64,000 nucleotides of DNA from Nitrospiraceae bacterium (GCA_021371915.1 JAJFVG010000053.1:1-64000), one strand, 5' to 3'; counted from the first letter of the stretch, positions 26,154-34,841 are shown. Notes: generated from the sequence alone by a model not told the origin. Numbers and translations are program-made.

Positions 26154-27295
26154 TTGCCCGCCCCCGCAGGAGCTACGCCTGTCTTGAGCACAACTTTTGT
26201 GCCCTGTACAAGCTTGATCTGTCCGTCAGTAACAACAAGCTCATCAGGCTGGAGTCCTTTTGTTATCACAGTATCGTTGTCCTGTGAAAGAGATGTTGTC
26301 ACAGGCCGCACCTCAGCTGTCATATCAGGCTTTATCACAAAAACGTACTGGCCCTGCTGGCCTGTCATAACAGCCTGCGCAGGCACTGTCAGTGCATTTT
26401 TAATTGTTGAGAGCTTAAGCGAGGCATCAGCAAACTGTCCGGGCCATAACCGCCTGTCAGTGTTTGTGAAGAGCGCCTTCAGCTTTATCGTGCCTGTGGC
26501 TTTGTCTACTGTATTGTCAATGAAGACCAGTTTGCCTTCAACAGGCCTCCTGTCTTCGCCTGAGGGTACGGCAGACACCCTGAGTCCGCCTGATGTGTAG
26601 TTCTTCTTTATTTCAGCAAGATATTTTTCTGCGACCGCAAAGTTCAGGTATATAGGCTGTATCTGGTTTAGCACAACCATCGCCTTGTCATCATTCGCCT
26701 TCACCACGTCGCCTTGGTGTACAAGATAGCTTCCGGTCTTTGCAGCTATCGGCGAGTAGATGTAACAGTAACTTAGCTGTACCTTTGCGTTTTCGACTGC
26801 TGCCTTGTCGGACATGACCACAGCTTCAAGCGCGTCCGCGTTGGTTCTGAACTGCTCATACTGCGATTGTGCAACATACCCTTTTTTAACAAGCTCCTCA
26901 TACCGCTTTGCATCAGCCCTGGCATTGTTAAGCTGGGCAGTGTCTCTTGCGAGCGTGGCCTCAGCCTGCTTAAGCGCAGCCTCAAAGGGCCTTGGGTCTA
27001 TGGTAAAGAGCAGGGCACCCTTTGCGACCTCCTGGCCCTCCCGGAAGTACACCTTCATGAGCTGGCCGTTTATCTGGGACTTTACCGATACTATGGAGTA
27101 GGCCTCTACATTGCCGATGGCTTTTAACTCAAACGGCACATCCTTTATAACTGCTTTTGCAGTTATGACCGGAGCGGGCGCAGGCTTTGGCTTTGGTTTT
27201 TCCTTTGCGCACCCTGATGCCACTAGCATTGCAGCAAGCACAGCAGTTGCCGCGCATATTTTGAAAGAGTATCTGTTTGTGTCTAAGAGCCTCAT
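26150..27295 (-). CDS. RND membrane fusion protein (AcrA/MdtA-like lipoprotein)
   Basis: Periplasmic adaptor, 381 residues, with a lipoprotein signal (AAMLVASGCAK, lipid-bearing Cys at about residue 29), a proline/lysine linker, lipoyl half-motifs (SVKSQINGQLMKVYFREGQEV and IAAKTGSYLVHQGDVV), an alpha-hairpin (about 105-165) and a beta-barrel domain. It overlaps the upstream TolC stop by one base (TAATG) and the RND start by 4 bp. Lon-like tethering by acyl chain would need the Lol system, present nearby as lolA only if it is exported to the outer membrane; inner-membrane retention is more usual. Confidence 0.92.
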   Translation of the reverse strand: MRLLDTNRYSFKICAATAVLAAMLVASGCAKEKPKPKPAPAPVITAKAVIKDVPFELKAIGNVEAYSIVSVKSQINGQLMKVYFREGQEVAKGALLFTIDPRPFEAALKQAEATLARDTAQLNNARADAKRYEELVKKGYVAQSQYEQFRTNADALEAVVMSDKAAVENAKVQLSYCYIYSPIAAKTGSYLVHQGDVVKANDDKAMVVLNQIQPIYLNFAVAEKYLAEIKKNYTSGGLRVSAVPSGEDRRPVEGKLVFIDNTVDKATGTIKLKALFTNTDRRLWPGQFADASLKLSTIKNALTVPAQAVMTGQQGQYVFVIKPDMTAEVRPVTTSLSQDNDTVITKGLQPDELVVTDGQIKLVQGTKVVLKTGVAPAGAGK

Positions 27296-28590
27296 TATCT
27301 AACCCCCATCGCTTTTTCTATATTCGCCTGAGCAATTTTATAGTCATATAGTGCTGCCGTATGCGCGGTCTTTGCGTTGCTGTAAGAGGTGAGGGCATCG
27401 GTAACCTCTATGGGGCTGCCAACACCGGTATTGTACCTGCCCTTTGCTATGCTGAGGTTCTCATCAGCCTGTTTTACCGTGAGTTCAGCAATCGATACAC
27501 GCTCTTCTGCTTCATGCAGATTAAGAAGAGCCTGCTGCACCTCAAGCAGAATTGTCTGCCTGAGTGTGTCTTGATTGGCCTGTGCCACGCGCAGCGAGGC
27601 CCGTGCCTCTTCAACCTGATACTTTGTCAGAAAGCCGCTGAAGAGCGGAAACGTTATCGCTGCGCCTACATTCCATGAGTTGTCCGGAGTGAGATTGTCT
27701 CCAGCCTTTGTGTATGTTGCGCTGCCTGTTACAGAAGGGTAATAACTTTTTTGGGCTAGTTCTATATTTCTTTCAGCTGCTTTATGTTTGATGGATAAAG
27801 ACTTGAGGTCAGGCCTGTTTGCAAATGCCTTGTCCACTGCTTCAGGCAGGGCCAGTTCATACTTTTTGAAGGAGAGTATGTCAACTATCTTGAAGTCCGG
27901 CGCCTCTGGCTGCCCCATCGCATTCTTGAGGTTTACCCTGCTGAGTTTGAGGCTGTTTTCCGCCTTTATGAGTCCCAGCCTGGCATTGCCCAGATCAACC
28001 TCGGCTTTTGTAACATCGAACTTCGGCTTTAGCCCGACCTTGAACATATCGATTGCTATGTCAAGATGCTCCTGAAACTGCTTTACAACATCCAGGGCCA
28101 GGTCCCTGTTCTTTTCTGCCTGAAGCACTGAGAAGTATGCCTGCTTCACAGCAACTGTGATCTGCTGTGACACGTTCGAAAAATCCATTGTCGAGGATTC
28201 AAGCAGCAGTTCCTGTATGTTCACCTGTGTTGATGTTTTTCCGAAGTCGTAGATGTTCTGCCTGAGCGTGGCGTTTGATGTGTATTCGCCGTTTCTTTTG
28301 GAAGAGCTGCTTTCAGGCGAGAATCGGTTCGCTCCTGCGGAAAGGTCAATCTGCGGGTAGTAGGCTGCTGAAGCCTGGCCTATCCTTGACCTGTTTATGT
28401 CCGTATTGCTCATTGCTGCTGCAATAAGCGGATTGCTCCTCAAGGCTATGTCGACTGCACGCTCCAGGCTTACCACCTCTCCCGCGGTTATTAATGATGC
28501 AGCCGGTTTTGCACTTTCCGGATATGCAAAAACAGTTGTGAATATCGACACCGAAACAATGACCAATAAAAAGACCGCACTCTTTTTCAT
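27295..28590 (-). CDS. TolC-family outer-membrane efflux protein (first copy)
   Basis: A 431-residue outer-membrane factor with a signal peptide (VFA-YPE) and two OEP domains: SNPLIAAAMSNTDINRSRIG in the first helix pair and AANRPD-like NRPDLKSLSIKHKAAERNIELA in the second. It forms the exit duct for the RND pump encoded directly after it. It is the second gene of the operon, overlapping the TetR regulator stop by 4 bp and the adaptor ATG by 1 bp. Confidence 0.9.
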   Translation of the reverse strand: MKKSAVFLLVIVSVSIFTTVFAYPESAKPAASLITAGEVVSLERAVDIALRSNPLIAAAMSNTDINRSRIGQASAAYYPQIDLSAGANRFSPESSSSKRNGEYTSNATLRQNIYDFGKTSTQVNIQELLLESSTMDFSNVSQQITVAVKQAYFSVLQAEKNRDLALDVVKQFQEHLDIAIDMFKVGLKPKFDVTKAEVDLGNARLGLIKAENSLKLSRVNLKNAMGQPEAPDFKIVDILSFKKYELALPEAVDKAFANRPDLKSLSIKHKAAERNIELAQKSYYPSVTGSATYTKAGDNLTPDNSWNVGAAITFPLFSGFLTKYQVEEARASLRVAQANQDTLRQTILLEVQQALLNLHEAEERVSIAELTVKQADENLSIAKGRYNTGVGSPIEVTDALTSYSNAKTAHTAALYDYKIAQANIEKAMGVR

Positions 28591-29177
28591 ACAGCAGTAC
28601 CCCTTACAAAAATTTTGACGAAACCGCTGAGGGTCTCTTCTTTTGTTTTTTGCGTATGTTTTTTATGCATTAGTATTTCCTGTGAGTTGAAATAGGAGAA
28701 GCACATCCCAAGAAATGCCATTGCCCCTATCTCAGGATCAAAGTCAGCAAGTATCTTCTTTTTCTGGAGATCTTTGAAGTATCCGGCAAGGGTCTGCCTC
28801 AGTTCATCGACAAAAGTCTTATGTATGCTGAGCAGTTTTTCAGGATACCTCTGCACCTCTGCCTGGATAAGCTTTATCATCTCTTTTCTGTGGGTCAGTT
28901 TTTCATAGAAACGTGTTGCTATGGTGAGCATGGCTTCTTCATAAGGTTTGTCGGCAACCTGTGGAAGCAGCCCCTTGAGAGCTGGCAAGAAGCTGTATGT
29001 GTTGAGCACAGACTCAAAGAGCTTCTCTTTTGATTCAAAATGCCTGAAGAGCGTTACCTCTGCTATACCAGCATTTTTGGCTATCTCTCTTGTTGTGGCC
29101 CCTACATATCCGCGGGTTGAGAAGAGATGCAGCGCACTCTCGAGAATCCTCTGACCTGTATAAGTCTGTTCCTGCAA
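28587..29177 (-). CDS. TetR/AcrR family repressor of the efflux operon
   Basis: A 196-residue regulator with an N-terminal TetR helix-turn-helix (RILESALHLFSTRGYVGATTREIAKNAGIAEVTLFRHF) abridged here by motif: ALHLFSTRGYVGATT then GIAEVTLFRHFESKE. The variable C-terminal half would bind the inducer. I choose the TTG at 29177 because GGAGG lies seven bases upstream; the in-frame TTG at 29183 is only one base away from it. As first gene of the seven-gene operon and lying behind a promoter with a perfect palindrome, it most likely represses its own operon. Confidence 0.9.
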   Translation of the reverse strand: MQEQTYTGQRILESALHLFSTRGYVGATTREIAKNAGIAEVTLFRHFESKEKLFESVLNTYSFLPALKGLLPQVADKPYEEAMLTIATRFYEKLTHRKEMIKLIQAEVQRYPEKLLSIHKTFVDELRQTLAGYFKDLQKKKILADFDPEIGAMAFLGMCFSYFNSQEILMHKKHTQKTKEETLSGFVKIFVRGTAV

Positions 29178-29209
29178 GATCAAGCCTCCGTTTTGTGGAT
29201 TTGCATTTT

Positions 29210-29221
29210 GTAAGCGCTTAC
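29210..29221. promoter_or_regulatory. 12-bp palindromic operator, probably for the TetR regulator
   Basis: GTAAGCGCTTAC is a perfect palindrome covering the expected start point (about 29219) of the efflux-operon promoter. TetR-family repressors often bind such sites in their own promoter. It is flanked by further TAAG/CTTA half-like bases on one side. Confidence 0.6.
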
Positions 29222-29225
29222 TTAC

Positions 29226-29254
29226 ATATTAATCCGGCAGGCTGTTTTAGTCAA
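29226..29254 (-). promoter_or_regulatory. sigma-70 promoter of the efflux operon
   Basis: Minus strand: TTGACT (29254-29249), exactly 17 bases, TAATAT (29231-29226). It lies between the fdhA stop and the TetR gene and points into the TetR gene. Confidence 0.7.
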
Positions 29255-29295
29255 CAGCAGAATAACAAAGCGACAGAGCATCTGTTACTCTGCTG
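29255..29295 (-). terminator. stem-loop spanning the fdhA stop codon
   Basis: Positions 29283-29295 and 29255-29267 are inverse complements at 12 of 13 bases; the odd pair is G-U in the fdhA transcript. The loop is 15 bases and contains bases just after the fdhA stop (29285-29287). No U tract follows, so it may protect the 3' end or work with Rho rather than act as a classical terminator. Its distal arm abuts the -35 box of the efflux promoter. Confidence 0.45.
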
Positions 29296-31993
29296 CGGTT
29301 GTTACACTGACAGCACAGTATTTATAGCTGTATGTGCCTGTATATGTGTCGCCACAGCTGCCGATCAGCATATTTACAGGAGTTTCTGGGTCGTGAAAAG
29401 AGGCAAACACAGTGCCGGGCTTCATCGCGGGTTCAGCTTTAAGTGTCATCACGATCGTCCCCATTCGTGATGACACGGATAACTTCTGTCCCTCGGCAAG
29501 CATCAGCTTTTCAATGTCGTACGGGTGCATATCAAGATGCTCAAACGAGCTGTCAGGCGCCTGGCTTCTTCTGGTCTGGGCAGAGTTGTTGAAGTGCGAC
29601 AGCCTGCGGCCTGTGATCAATATAAGCGGGTATTCATCATCAATCAGCTCGGAGGGCAGGCGGAAAGGTATTGCTGAAAAATTGGCCCTGCCTATCGGAA
29701 AGCTGTTTGTGTAGAGCCGTTCTGTACCAGGATGTGTCTGGTTTATGCACGGCCACTGGAGTCCGTTTGCACCGAGCCTCTTGTGCGATATGCCATGGAA
29801 GTAGTATGTGAGCGATGCCATCTCATCGTAGATTTCCGATGTTGTTTTGAATGAGGATTCCAGTCCGAGCAGACCTGAGAGCTTCTGGAATATCTGCCAG
29901 TCCGGCCTGGCTGCACCCAACGGCTCTATGGCCTTTCTCAGCATCCTTACCCTGCGTTCAGTGTTCGTGAATGTCCCTGTCTTTTCAGCAAAGGAACATG
30001 CCGGCAGAATCACATCAGCAAAACCGGCTGTCTTTGTCATGAACATGTCCTGGTACACGAGGAAGTCGAGCGAACTTAACGCTTTCCGGATATTTTTGGT
30101 GTTTCCGTGAGTCTGTGCAGGGTCTTCTCCCCATATATAAAGCGCTTTTATCGAGCCTTCGATTGCCGCGCTCATCATCTGGACCGAATTCAACCCGGTC
30201 CAGTCCGGTATGTCTCTGCCCCATCGTTCGGAAAAGTTGTTTCTGATGAACGGGTCTTTTACAGACTGGTATCCGGGCAGCACATTAGGCAGGCAGCCCA
30301 TGTCGCAGGCCCCCTGCACATTATTCTGGCCTCGCAGCACAAACACGCCGGTGCCGGGCCTGCCTATGTTGCCGGTTGAGAGGGAGAGATTGACAAGGCT
30401 TAGCAGCGCTTCTGTGCCGTATTCATGTTCATCAACTCCAAGGCCGCTGACTATTATTGATCTTCCGGAGCTGCCGTACATTTCAGCGGCTTTTGCGATG
30501 AGATTAGCCGGCACCTCTGTTATGGATGCTGCCTCATCAAGCGTTTGTGAAAGAGCAGTCCGGGAAGCTGCATCCCAGTTGAAGGTTCTGGAGCTGATGA
30601 ATTTATCATCAACAAGACCATGTTCGATGATCACGCGCAGCATTGCGTTGAACATCGCGGTGTTTGTGCCAGGGTTAATCTGCAAAAAGATATCCGCATC
30701 ATTCGCAAGAGGTATTTTCCGCGGGTCGATCACAATGAGCTTTGCCCCTCGTCTGCATGCCTGTTTTATGTGCAGTGCTGATATGGGATGTCCTTCTGTT
30801 GTGTTGGACCCGACAACCATAATTACATCAGCCTGGTCTATGTCAGTCAGGGATGTGGTTGATGCCCCTATTCCGAGCGCCCTGCCCAGGGCTGCCGCTG
30901 CCGGGGTGTGTCAGAGACGGGCGCAGTTATCTATATTGTTTGTCCCGACAGCTGCACGCATCATCTTCTGGAACATGTAGTTGTCTTCGTTGGTTGCGCG
31001 CGCGGACCCGAGTCCGCCAATGGCTTTAGGCCCGTGAGCCGTCCGTATCCCCTTCAGCCTGGATGCGACATAGCCGAGTGCTTCTTTCCATGATACCTCT
31101 TCAAAAAGATCGTTCAAGTTATTCAAACTGTCAGGGCTGGTTGAGCTGTTTGGACGGTTTAATCTTTCTTTTCTTATTAGCGGCATTTTGATCCTGTCAG
31201 CGCTGTGAATGAACGCGAAACCGAATCTGCCTTTAACGCACAGATTGCCCATGCCAACAGGATCAAGCTCATTGCTCGTCACTCCTATGATCTTTTCATC
31301 CTTCACCTCTAAAAATATGCCGCAGCCTGTGCCGCAATAGGTGCATACGCTTTTTACTCTCCTGTCCGGCCTGTCCCTGTATACTTCCACAATAGCGCCT
31401 GTGGGGCATATGACCGCGCACTGCCCGCACTTTTCGCACTCCTTGCTGAACGTGATCTTTTCAACATCAGGAGAGAGCGCAGGATGCTTGAGAGCCCCTA
31501 CCTTTCTAATCTCAGCGCATACGCGCACGCACTTTCCGCAGCGGATGCATTTACCCAGATCGATCCGGAGTTTGTTATCCACCACTTCATGCTCAGGGGC
31601 ATCTTCAGAGGTGAAGACAGGTCTTTTAAGCCCGACCTGTTCTGAGAGGTCGAGCAGACCGCAGAACTCGTGCTGTGCGCAGGTTGAGCAGTTGCCCTTG
31701 TGTTTTTTCAGTATGGTTTCGACCCGTTTTTTCCTGGCTTCAACAGCTTTTTCAGAGTGCGTCTCAACACTCATTCCTGGTTCTGCTGCTGTTATGCACG
31801 AAGCTTTTATCTTGCTGTCCACCTCAACGAGGCAGACCTTGCAGTGGCCTGAAAGGCTTAAACGGGGATCATGGCAGAGGGTTGGTATGTTTATCTTGTT
31901 GCGCAGCGCTGCCTGCAGAATGGTTTCGCCTGGATATATGGCTGTCTGTTTGCCATTTAGTATGATGTATCTGTTCTGGACCGAGGGGGTCAT
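29285..31993 (-). CDS. fdhA: formate dehydrogenase alpha subunit, selenocysteine-containing
   Basis: Oxidises formate (or reduces CO2) at a Mo/W-bis-pyranopterin site. An in-frame TGA at 30911-30913 divides two open stretches; reading it as selenocysteine gives one 902-residue protein with Sec361 in NCARLUHTP, exactly where formate dehydrogenases have Sec or Cys before the catalytic His. N-terminal domains: 2Fe-2S (C40, C51, C54, C66), His-Cys cluster (H98, C102, C105, C111), two 4Fe-4S (C149-C159, C186-C196), then the catalytic domain with a 4Fe-4S site (C217, C220, C224, C252). This layout fits soluble NAD- or ferredoxin-linked enzymes. No fdhB or diaphorase subunit is adjacent, so its partner is unknown. 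Confidence 0.93.
30865..30910 (-). promoter_or_regulatory. bacterial SECIS-like hairpin downstream of the UGA
   Basis: Immediately 3' of the UGA, the fdhA message can fold with an outer CCCC/GGGG stem (30906-30903 with 30868-30865) and an apical GCCCU/AGGGC stem (30892-30888 with 30883-30879) closing a GGGC loop. Size and distance resemble bacterial SECIS elements read by SelB. I judged this by eye, without energy calculation. Confidence 0.5.
30911..30913 (-). other. selenocysteine (UGA) codon of fdhA
   Basis: The codon is TGA on the minus strand, between CTC (Leu360) and CAC (His362). Translation continues in the same frame for 541 further residues with full family similarity, including NCARL before it and HTPAAAALGRALG after it. 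This argues for recoding and against a nonsense mutation or frameshift. Confidence 0.92.
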
Positions 31994-32060
31994 CTTCCGC
32001 TCCGCTGGTTTTCAAGTGCATATTGCCGATGAGTTTATAACTGAAGCTTACTCCAATACA

Positions 32061-32077
32061 GAATTTGTGGCAAATTC
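32061..32077. promoter_or_regulatory. 7-3-7 inverted repeat upstream of fdhA
   Basis: GAATTTG-TGG-CAAATTC is a perfect inverted repeat 68-84 bases upstream of the fdhA ATG, in the 278-bp divergent gap before tupA. A weaker one, CTTAT(6)ATAAG, lies at 32084-32099. Either may be a regulator site. The rest of the gap is AT-rich, and I find no confident promoter there. Confidence 0.4.
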
Positions 32078-32220
32078 AAAAAACTTATGATCTGATAAGA
32101 TTGGATGATAGTATTATTTTTATTGTCAATGCGGCTGAGTTCGTTATTCAACAGATACTTGTCATAGGAAGCATCAGTATAAAAAGCTGCTTTTGCTATG
32201 GTAAGATACCTTGGGTTAAC

Positions 32221-32231
32221 CGCTAAAAGCG
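32221..32231. promoter_or_regulatory. inverted repeat CGCTAAAAGCG upstream of tupA
   Basis: A 4-3-4 inverted repeat lying 41-51 bases before the tupA ATG, extendable with one mismatch. The position suits a metal-oxyanion regulator such as TunR or ModE, but I cannot confirm a match to a known motif. Confidence 0.35.
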
Positions 32232-32271
32232 TTATTCAAGCCTGCAAAATAAAAATAATAAGGAGCGAACG

Positions 32272-33081
32272 ATGGCAAGACTGATTGTTGCGATTATGAT
32301 TGTTGCATGTATGACAGCTTCTGCATTTGGCGCTGAGAGAATAAGGTGCGCCTCTACAACCAGCACGCAGAATTCCGGACTGTTTGACTATATCCTCCCG
32401 ATCTTCGAGAAAAAGACAGGTATAAAGGTGGATGTTGTGGCAGTGGGCACAGGCGCTGCGATAGAGATCGGAAAGCGCGGAGATGCTGATCTGCTTTTTG
32501 TTCATGCAAAGGAGCTCGAACTCAAGGGCGTTGAAGATGGTTTTTTCGTAAACAGGCATGATGTTATGTATAACGATTTTGTTGTGATCGGTCCGTCCAA
32601 TGACCCTGCAAAAATCAGAGGCATAAAGACCGCTGTTGATGCATTTAAAAAGATAGCATCATCAGGCAGCCCTTTTGTGTCGCGCGGAGACAAGTCAGGC
32701 ACGCATACGAAAGAACTCGACATATGGAAGGCTGCGGCTATAACTCCAAAAGGCCAGGCATGGTATCTTGAGGTAGGGCAGGGCATGGCCAAGACACAGA
32801 GGATCGCGAATGAGAAGCGCGGATACGCGCTTACTGACAGGGGCACATGGCTTGCTACTGTTGACAAGGACAAACTCGACATGAAGATAGTGCTCGAAGG
32901 AGACCATGCGCTATTCAATCAGTACGGCGTTATGGCTGTTAATCCTGCAAAGTACAAGCATGTGAAGTTCAAAGAGGCTATGGAGTTTGTAAATTGGATC
33001 ATCTCGAAAGAGGGGCAGGAGGCTATAGGGGCGTTCAAGGATAAAAACGGCAACAGGCTCTTTTACCCTAACGCAAAATAA
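32272..33081 (+). CDS. tupA: tungstate ABC transporter substrate-binding protein
   Basis: Periplasmic oxyanion-binding protein, 269 residues, with a signal peptide ending near AFG-AE. The mature N-terminus has the TupA hallmark TTSTQNSGLFDYILP, which in TupA contributes Ser/Thr ligands for tungstate, and later SRGDKSGTHTKE and GMAKTQRIANEKRGYALTDRGT. These features separate TupA from ModA. An AAGGAG box precedes the ATG. It heads tupABC and diverges from fdhA, consistent with supplying tungsten or molybdenum for that enzyme's cofactor. Confidence 0.93.
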   Translation: MARLIVAIMIVACMTASAFGAERIRCASTTSTQNSGLFDYILPIFEKKTGIKVDVVAVGTGAAIEIGKRGDADLLFVHAKELELKGVEDGFFVNRHDVMYNDFVVIGPSNDPAKIRGIKTAVDAFKKIASSGSPFVSRGDKSGTHTKELDIWKAAAITPKGQAWYLEVGQGMAKTQRIANEKRGYALTDRGTWLATVDKDKLDMKIVLEGDHALFNQYGVMAVNPAKYKHVKFKEAMEFVNWIISKEGQEAIGAFKDKNGNRLFYPNAK

Positions 33082-33089
33082 GTTACAGC

Positions 33090-33806
33090 ATGGATTATAT
33101 TGCAACAGGTTTTTCTCATGCACTGAAGCTGATATTAAGGCTTGACCCTGAGCTGCTTGGAATAATTTTTCTTTCAATCAAAGTATCAGGCGCAGCGCTT
33201 GCTGTGTCCGCGCTTATAGGGATTCCTGCCGGGGCTTTTCTTTCACTTAAAAAGTTCCCGATGCGCAGCGCAGCAGTCAGTTTGCTAAATACGTTTATGG
33301 GCCTGCCGCCGGTTGTGGTGGGCCTGTTTCTTTATCTGCTGCTCTCAAGGAGCGGGCCGCTCGGTTTTATGTCACTGCTGTACACGCCTTATGCCATGAT
33401 GATAGCCCAGACAGTACTTGCACTGCCGATTGTTGTATCACTTTCCTATGCAGCGGTTTCATCTGTCAATCCTGTCATAAGGATGGCTGCAAGGACTCTC
33501 GGCGCAAATGATTATCAGACAGCAGTAACTATCATCAAAGAGGCCCGCATGGGCATAATGGCTGCTGTTATAGCTGCATTCGGCAGGGTGATAGCAGAGG
33601 TTGGAGCCATACTCATAGTCGGCGGCAATATCGCTGGCCTGACGCGGGTGATGACCACAGCCATTGCGATGGAAACTGACAAGGGCAATTTCGAGCTGGC
33701 GCTCGCGCTCGGCATAATACTGCTCAGTCTGTCACTTTTGATCAACGCAGCCCTGCATCTCGTGCAAAAGCCAAAGGATGCGCGTGTTGAGATGGAGGGA
33801 GACTGA
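33090..33806 (+). CDS. tupB: tungstate ABC transporter permease
   Basis: Inner-membrane permease of 238 residues with about five or six spans and the EAA-type cytoplasmic loop (AARTLGANDYQTAVTIIKEA) that docks the ATPase. GRVIAEVGAILIVGGNIAG near the C-terminus is typical of TupB/WtpB-like permeases. It starts 8 bp after tupA and ends one base before tupC. Confidence 0.92.
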   Translation: MDYIATGFSHALKLILRLDPELLGIIFLSIKVSGAALAVSALIGIPAGAFLSLKKFPMRSAAVSLLNTFMGLPPVVVGLFLYLLLSRSGPLGFMSLLYTPYAMMIAQTVLALPIVVSLSYAAVSSVNPVIRMAARTLGANDYQTAVTIIKEARMGIMAAVIAAFGRVIAEVGAILIVGGNIAGLTRVMTTAIAMETDKGNFELALALGIILLSLSLLINAALHLVQKPKDARVEMEGD

Positions 33807-33807
33807 T

Positions 33808-34461
33808 ATGCCGATAGGCCTTAGGATATCTGATATCACAAGAGGTTACAACAGCAGTCCTGTGATCGATAATTGCAGCTACACATTCCAGGCCGGAAGC
33901 GTGTACGCGATTATGGGACCCAATGGCTGCGGCAAGTCAACTCTGCTGAGAATATTCGGTCTGCTCGAAAGTCCTTCCAAAGGTAATCTCACATACTATT
34001 CCGGTAATAGCGAGCTAGCTCAGGACATGAAGCTAAGACGTATGATAACGCTCTTGCTGCCTGACATAGGCTTATTCAATACGACTGTGCTGAAGAATGT
34101 TGAGTATGGGCTGAAAATAAGAGGATACAACAAAAAGCGGATACATGATGCTGCTCAGGAAGCTATTGAGCTTGTCGGTCTTACACATAAAATGAATCAG
34201 AATGCACTGCTTCTTTCGAGTGGACAGAAGCGCAGGCTCGGCATCGCAAGGGCGCTCGTGATAAAACCCAGTCTGCTGCTCCTTGATGAGCCGACCTCTG
34301 CCATTGATGTTGAGAACACTGAAATAGTAGAATCAGCCATACTACGGATAAAGCAGGAGCGAAGCTCGACAATAATACTCTCGACCCATGAAAGGGCACA
34401 GGCAGACAGGCTGGCTGACAGACTGCTTATGGTAGAGAACAAAAGGCTTGTCGAGGTTTAA
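33808..34461 (+). CDS. tupC: tungstate ABC transporter ATP-binding protein
   Basis: ATPase of 217 residues with Walker A GPNGCGKST, a slightly degenerate signature LSSGQKRRLGIARAL, Walker B LLLLDEPTSAID and the H-loop STHER. The ATG at 33808, one base after the tupB stop and preceded by GGAGGGA, is preferred to an in-frame ATG at 33778 inside tupB. With tupA and tupB it forms the complete importer. Confidence 0.92.
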   Translation: MPIGLRISDITRGYNSSPVIDNCSYTFQAGSVYAIMGPNGCGKSTLLRIFGLLESPSKGNLTYYSGNSELAQDMKLRRMITLLLPDIGLFNTTVLKNVEYGLKIRGYNKKRIHDAAQEAIELVGLTHKMNQNALLLSSGQKRRLGIARALVIKPSLLLLDEPTSAIDVENTEIVESAILRIKQERSSTIILSTHERAQADRLADRLLMVENKRLVEV

Positions 34462-34475
34462 CAGGGAGGCTTTGC

Positions 34476-34673
34476 ATGATAACAGATGAATACTACATAT
34501 CCCTCATGCGGGAAATTGAGGTGTGCAGAGCAACTCTGGATGATATAGGCAAAAAACTTTCAAGACTCGATCCCTCCTCTGACAACGAGCAGATTGCAGA
34601 ACTGCTTCTGAGCCGCGACAAATGGACAGAGCATTTGAGGCAGTACGAGGAGCAGTTCCAAAGGCTTAAATAA
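34476..34673 (+). CDS. small conserved-looking protein after tupC
   Basis: A 65-residue acidic, helical protein with no signal or membrane segment (REIEVCRATLDDIGKKLSRL and LLSRDKWTEHLRQYEEQFQ are amphipathic). I do not recognise the family. A good GGGAGG ribosome-binding site lies seven bases before the ATG, and it follows tupC by 14 bp, so it is probably translated as part of the tup operon. After it, 168 bp of AT-rich sequence lead to the chemoreceptor. Confidence 0.6.
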   Translation: MITDEYYISLMREIEVCRATLDDIGKKLSRLDPSSDNEQIAELLLSRDKWTEHLRQYEEQFQRLK

Positions 34674-34841
34674 AAAATATATAAATCAGCATCTTGATTG
34701 TTTCATATCAGACCGGCTTTCTGGTAAACCATTAATCACATTCCTGTATATCTTTGCCATATAGACAGTTATCCATTTATCTGCTACAAATATAAATAGA
34801 AAATGCTTGCTGTATGTCCAGTAAATATCGAGGGGGAAGGA

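Noticed and set aside
30820-30913. fdhA as a pseudogene or frameshifted gene
   Set aside because: The frame is the same on both sides and the stop is TGA exactly at the known Sec/Cys position, so recoding explains it better.
31994-32271. Moco/Tuco riboswitch or FNR site in the fdhA-tupA gap
   Set aside because: I looked for the conserved riboswitch core and TTGAT-N4-ATCAA sites and found neither.
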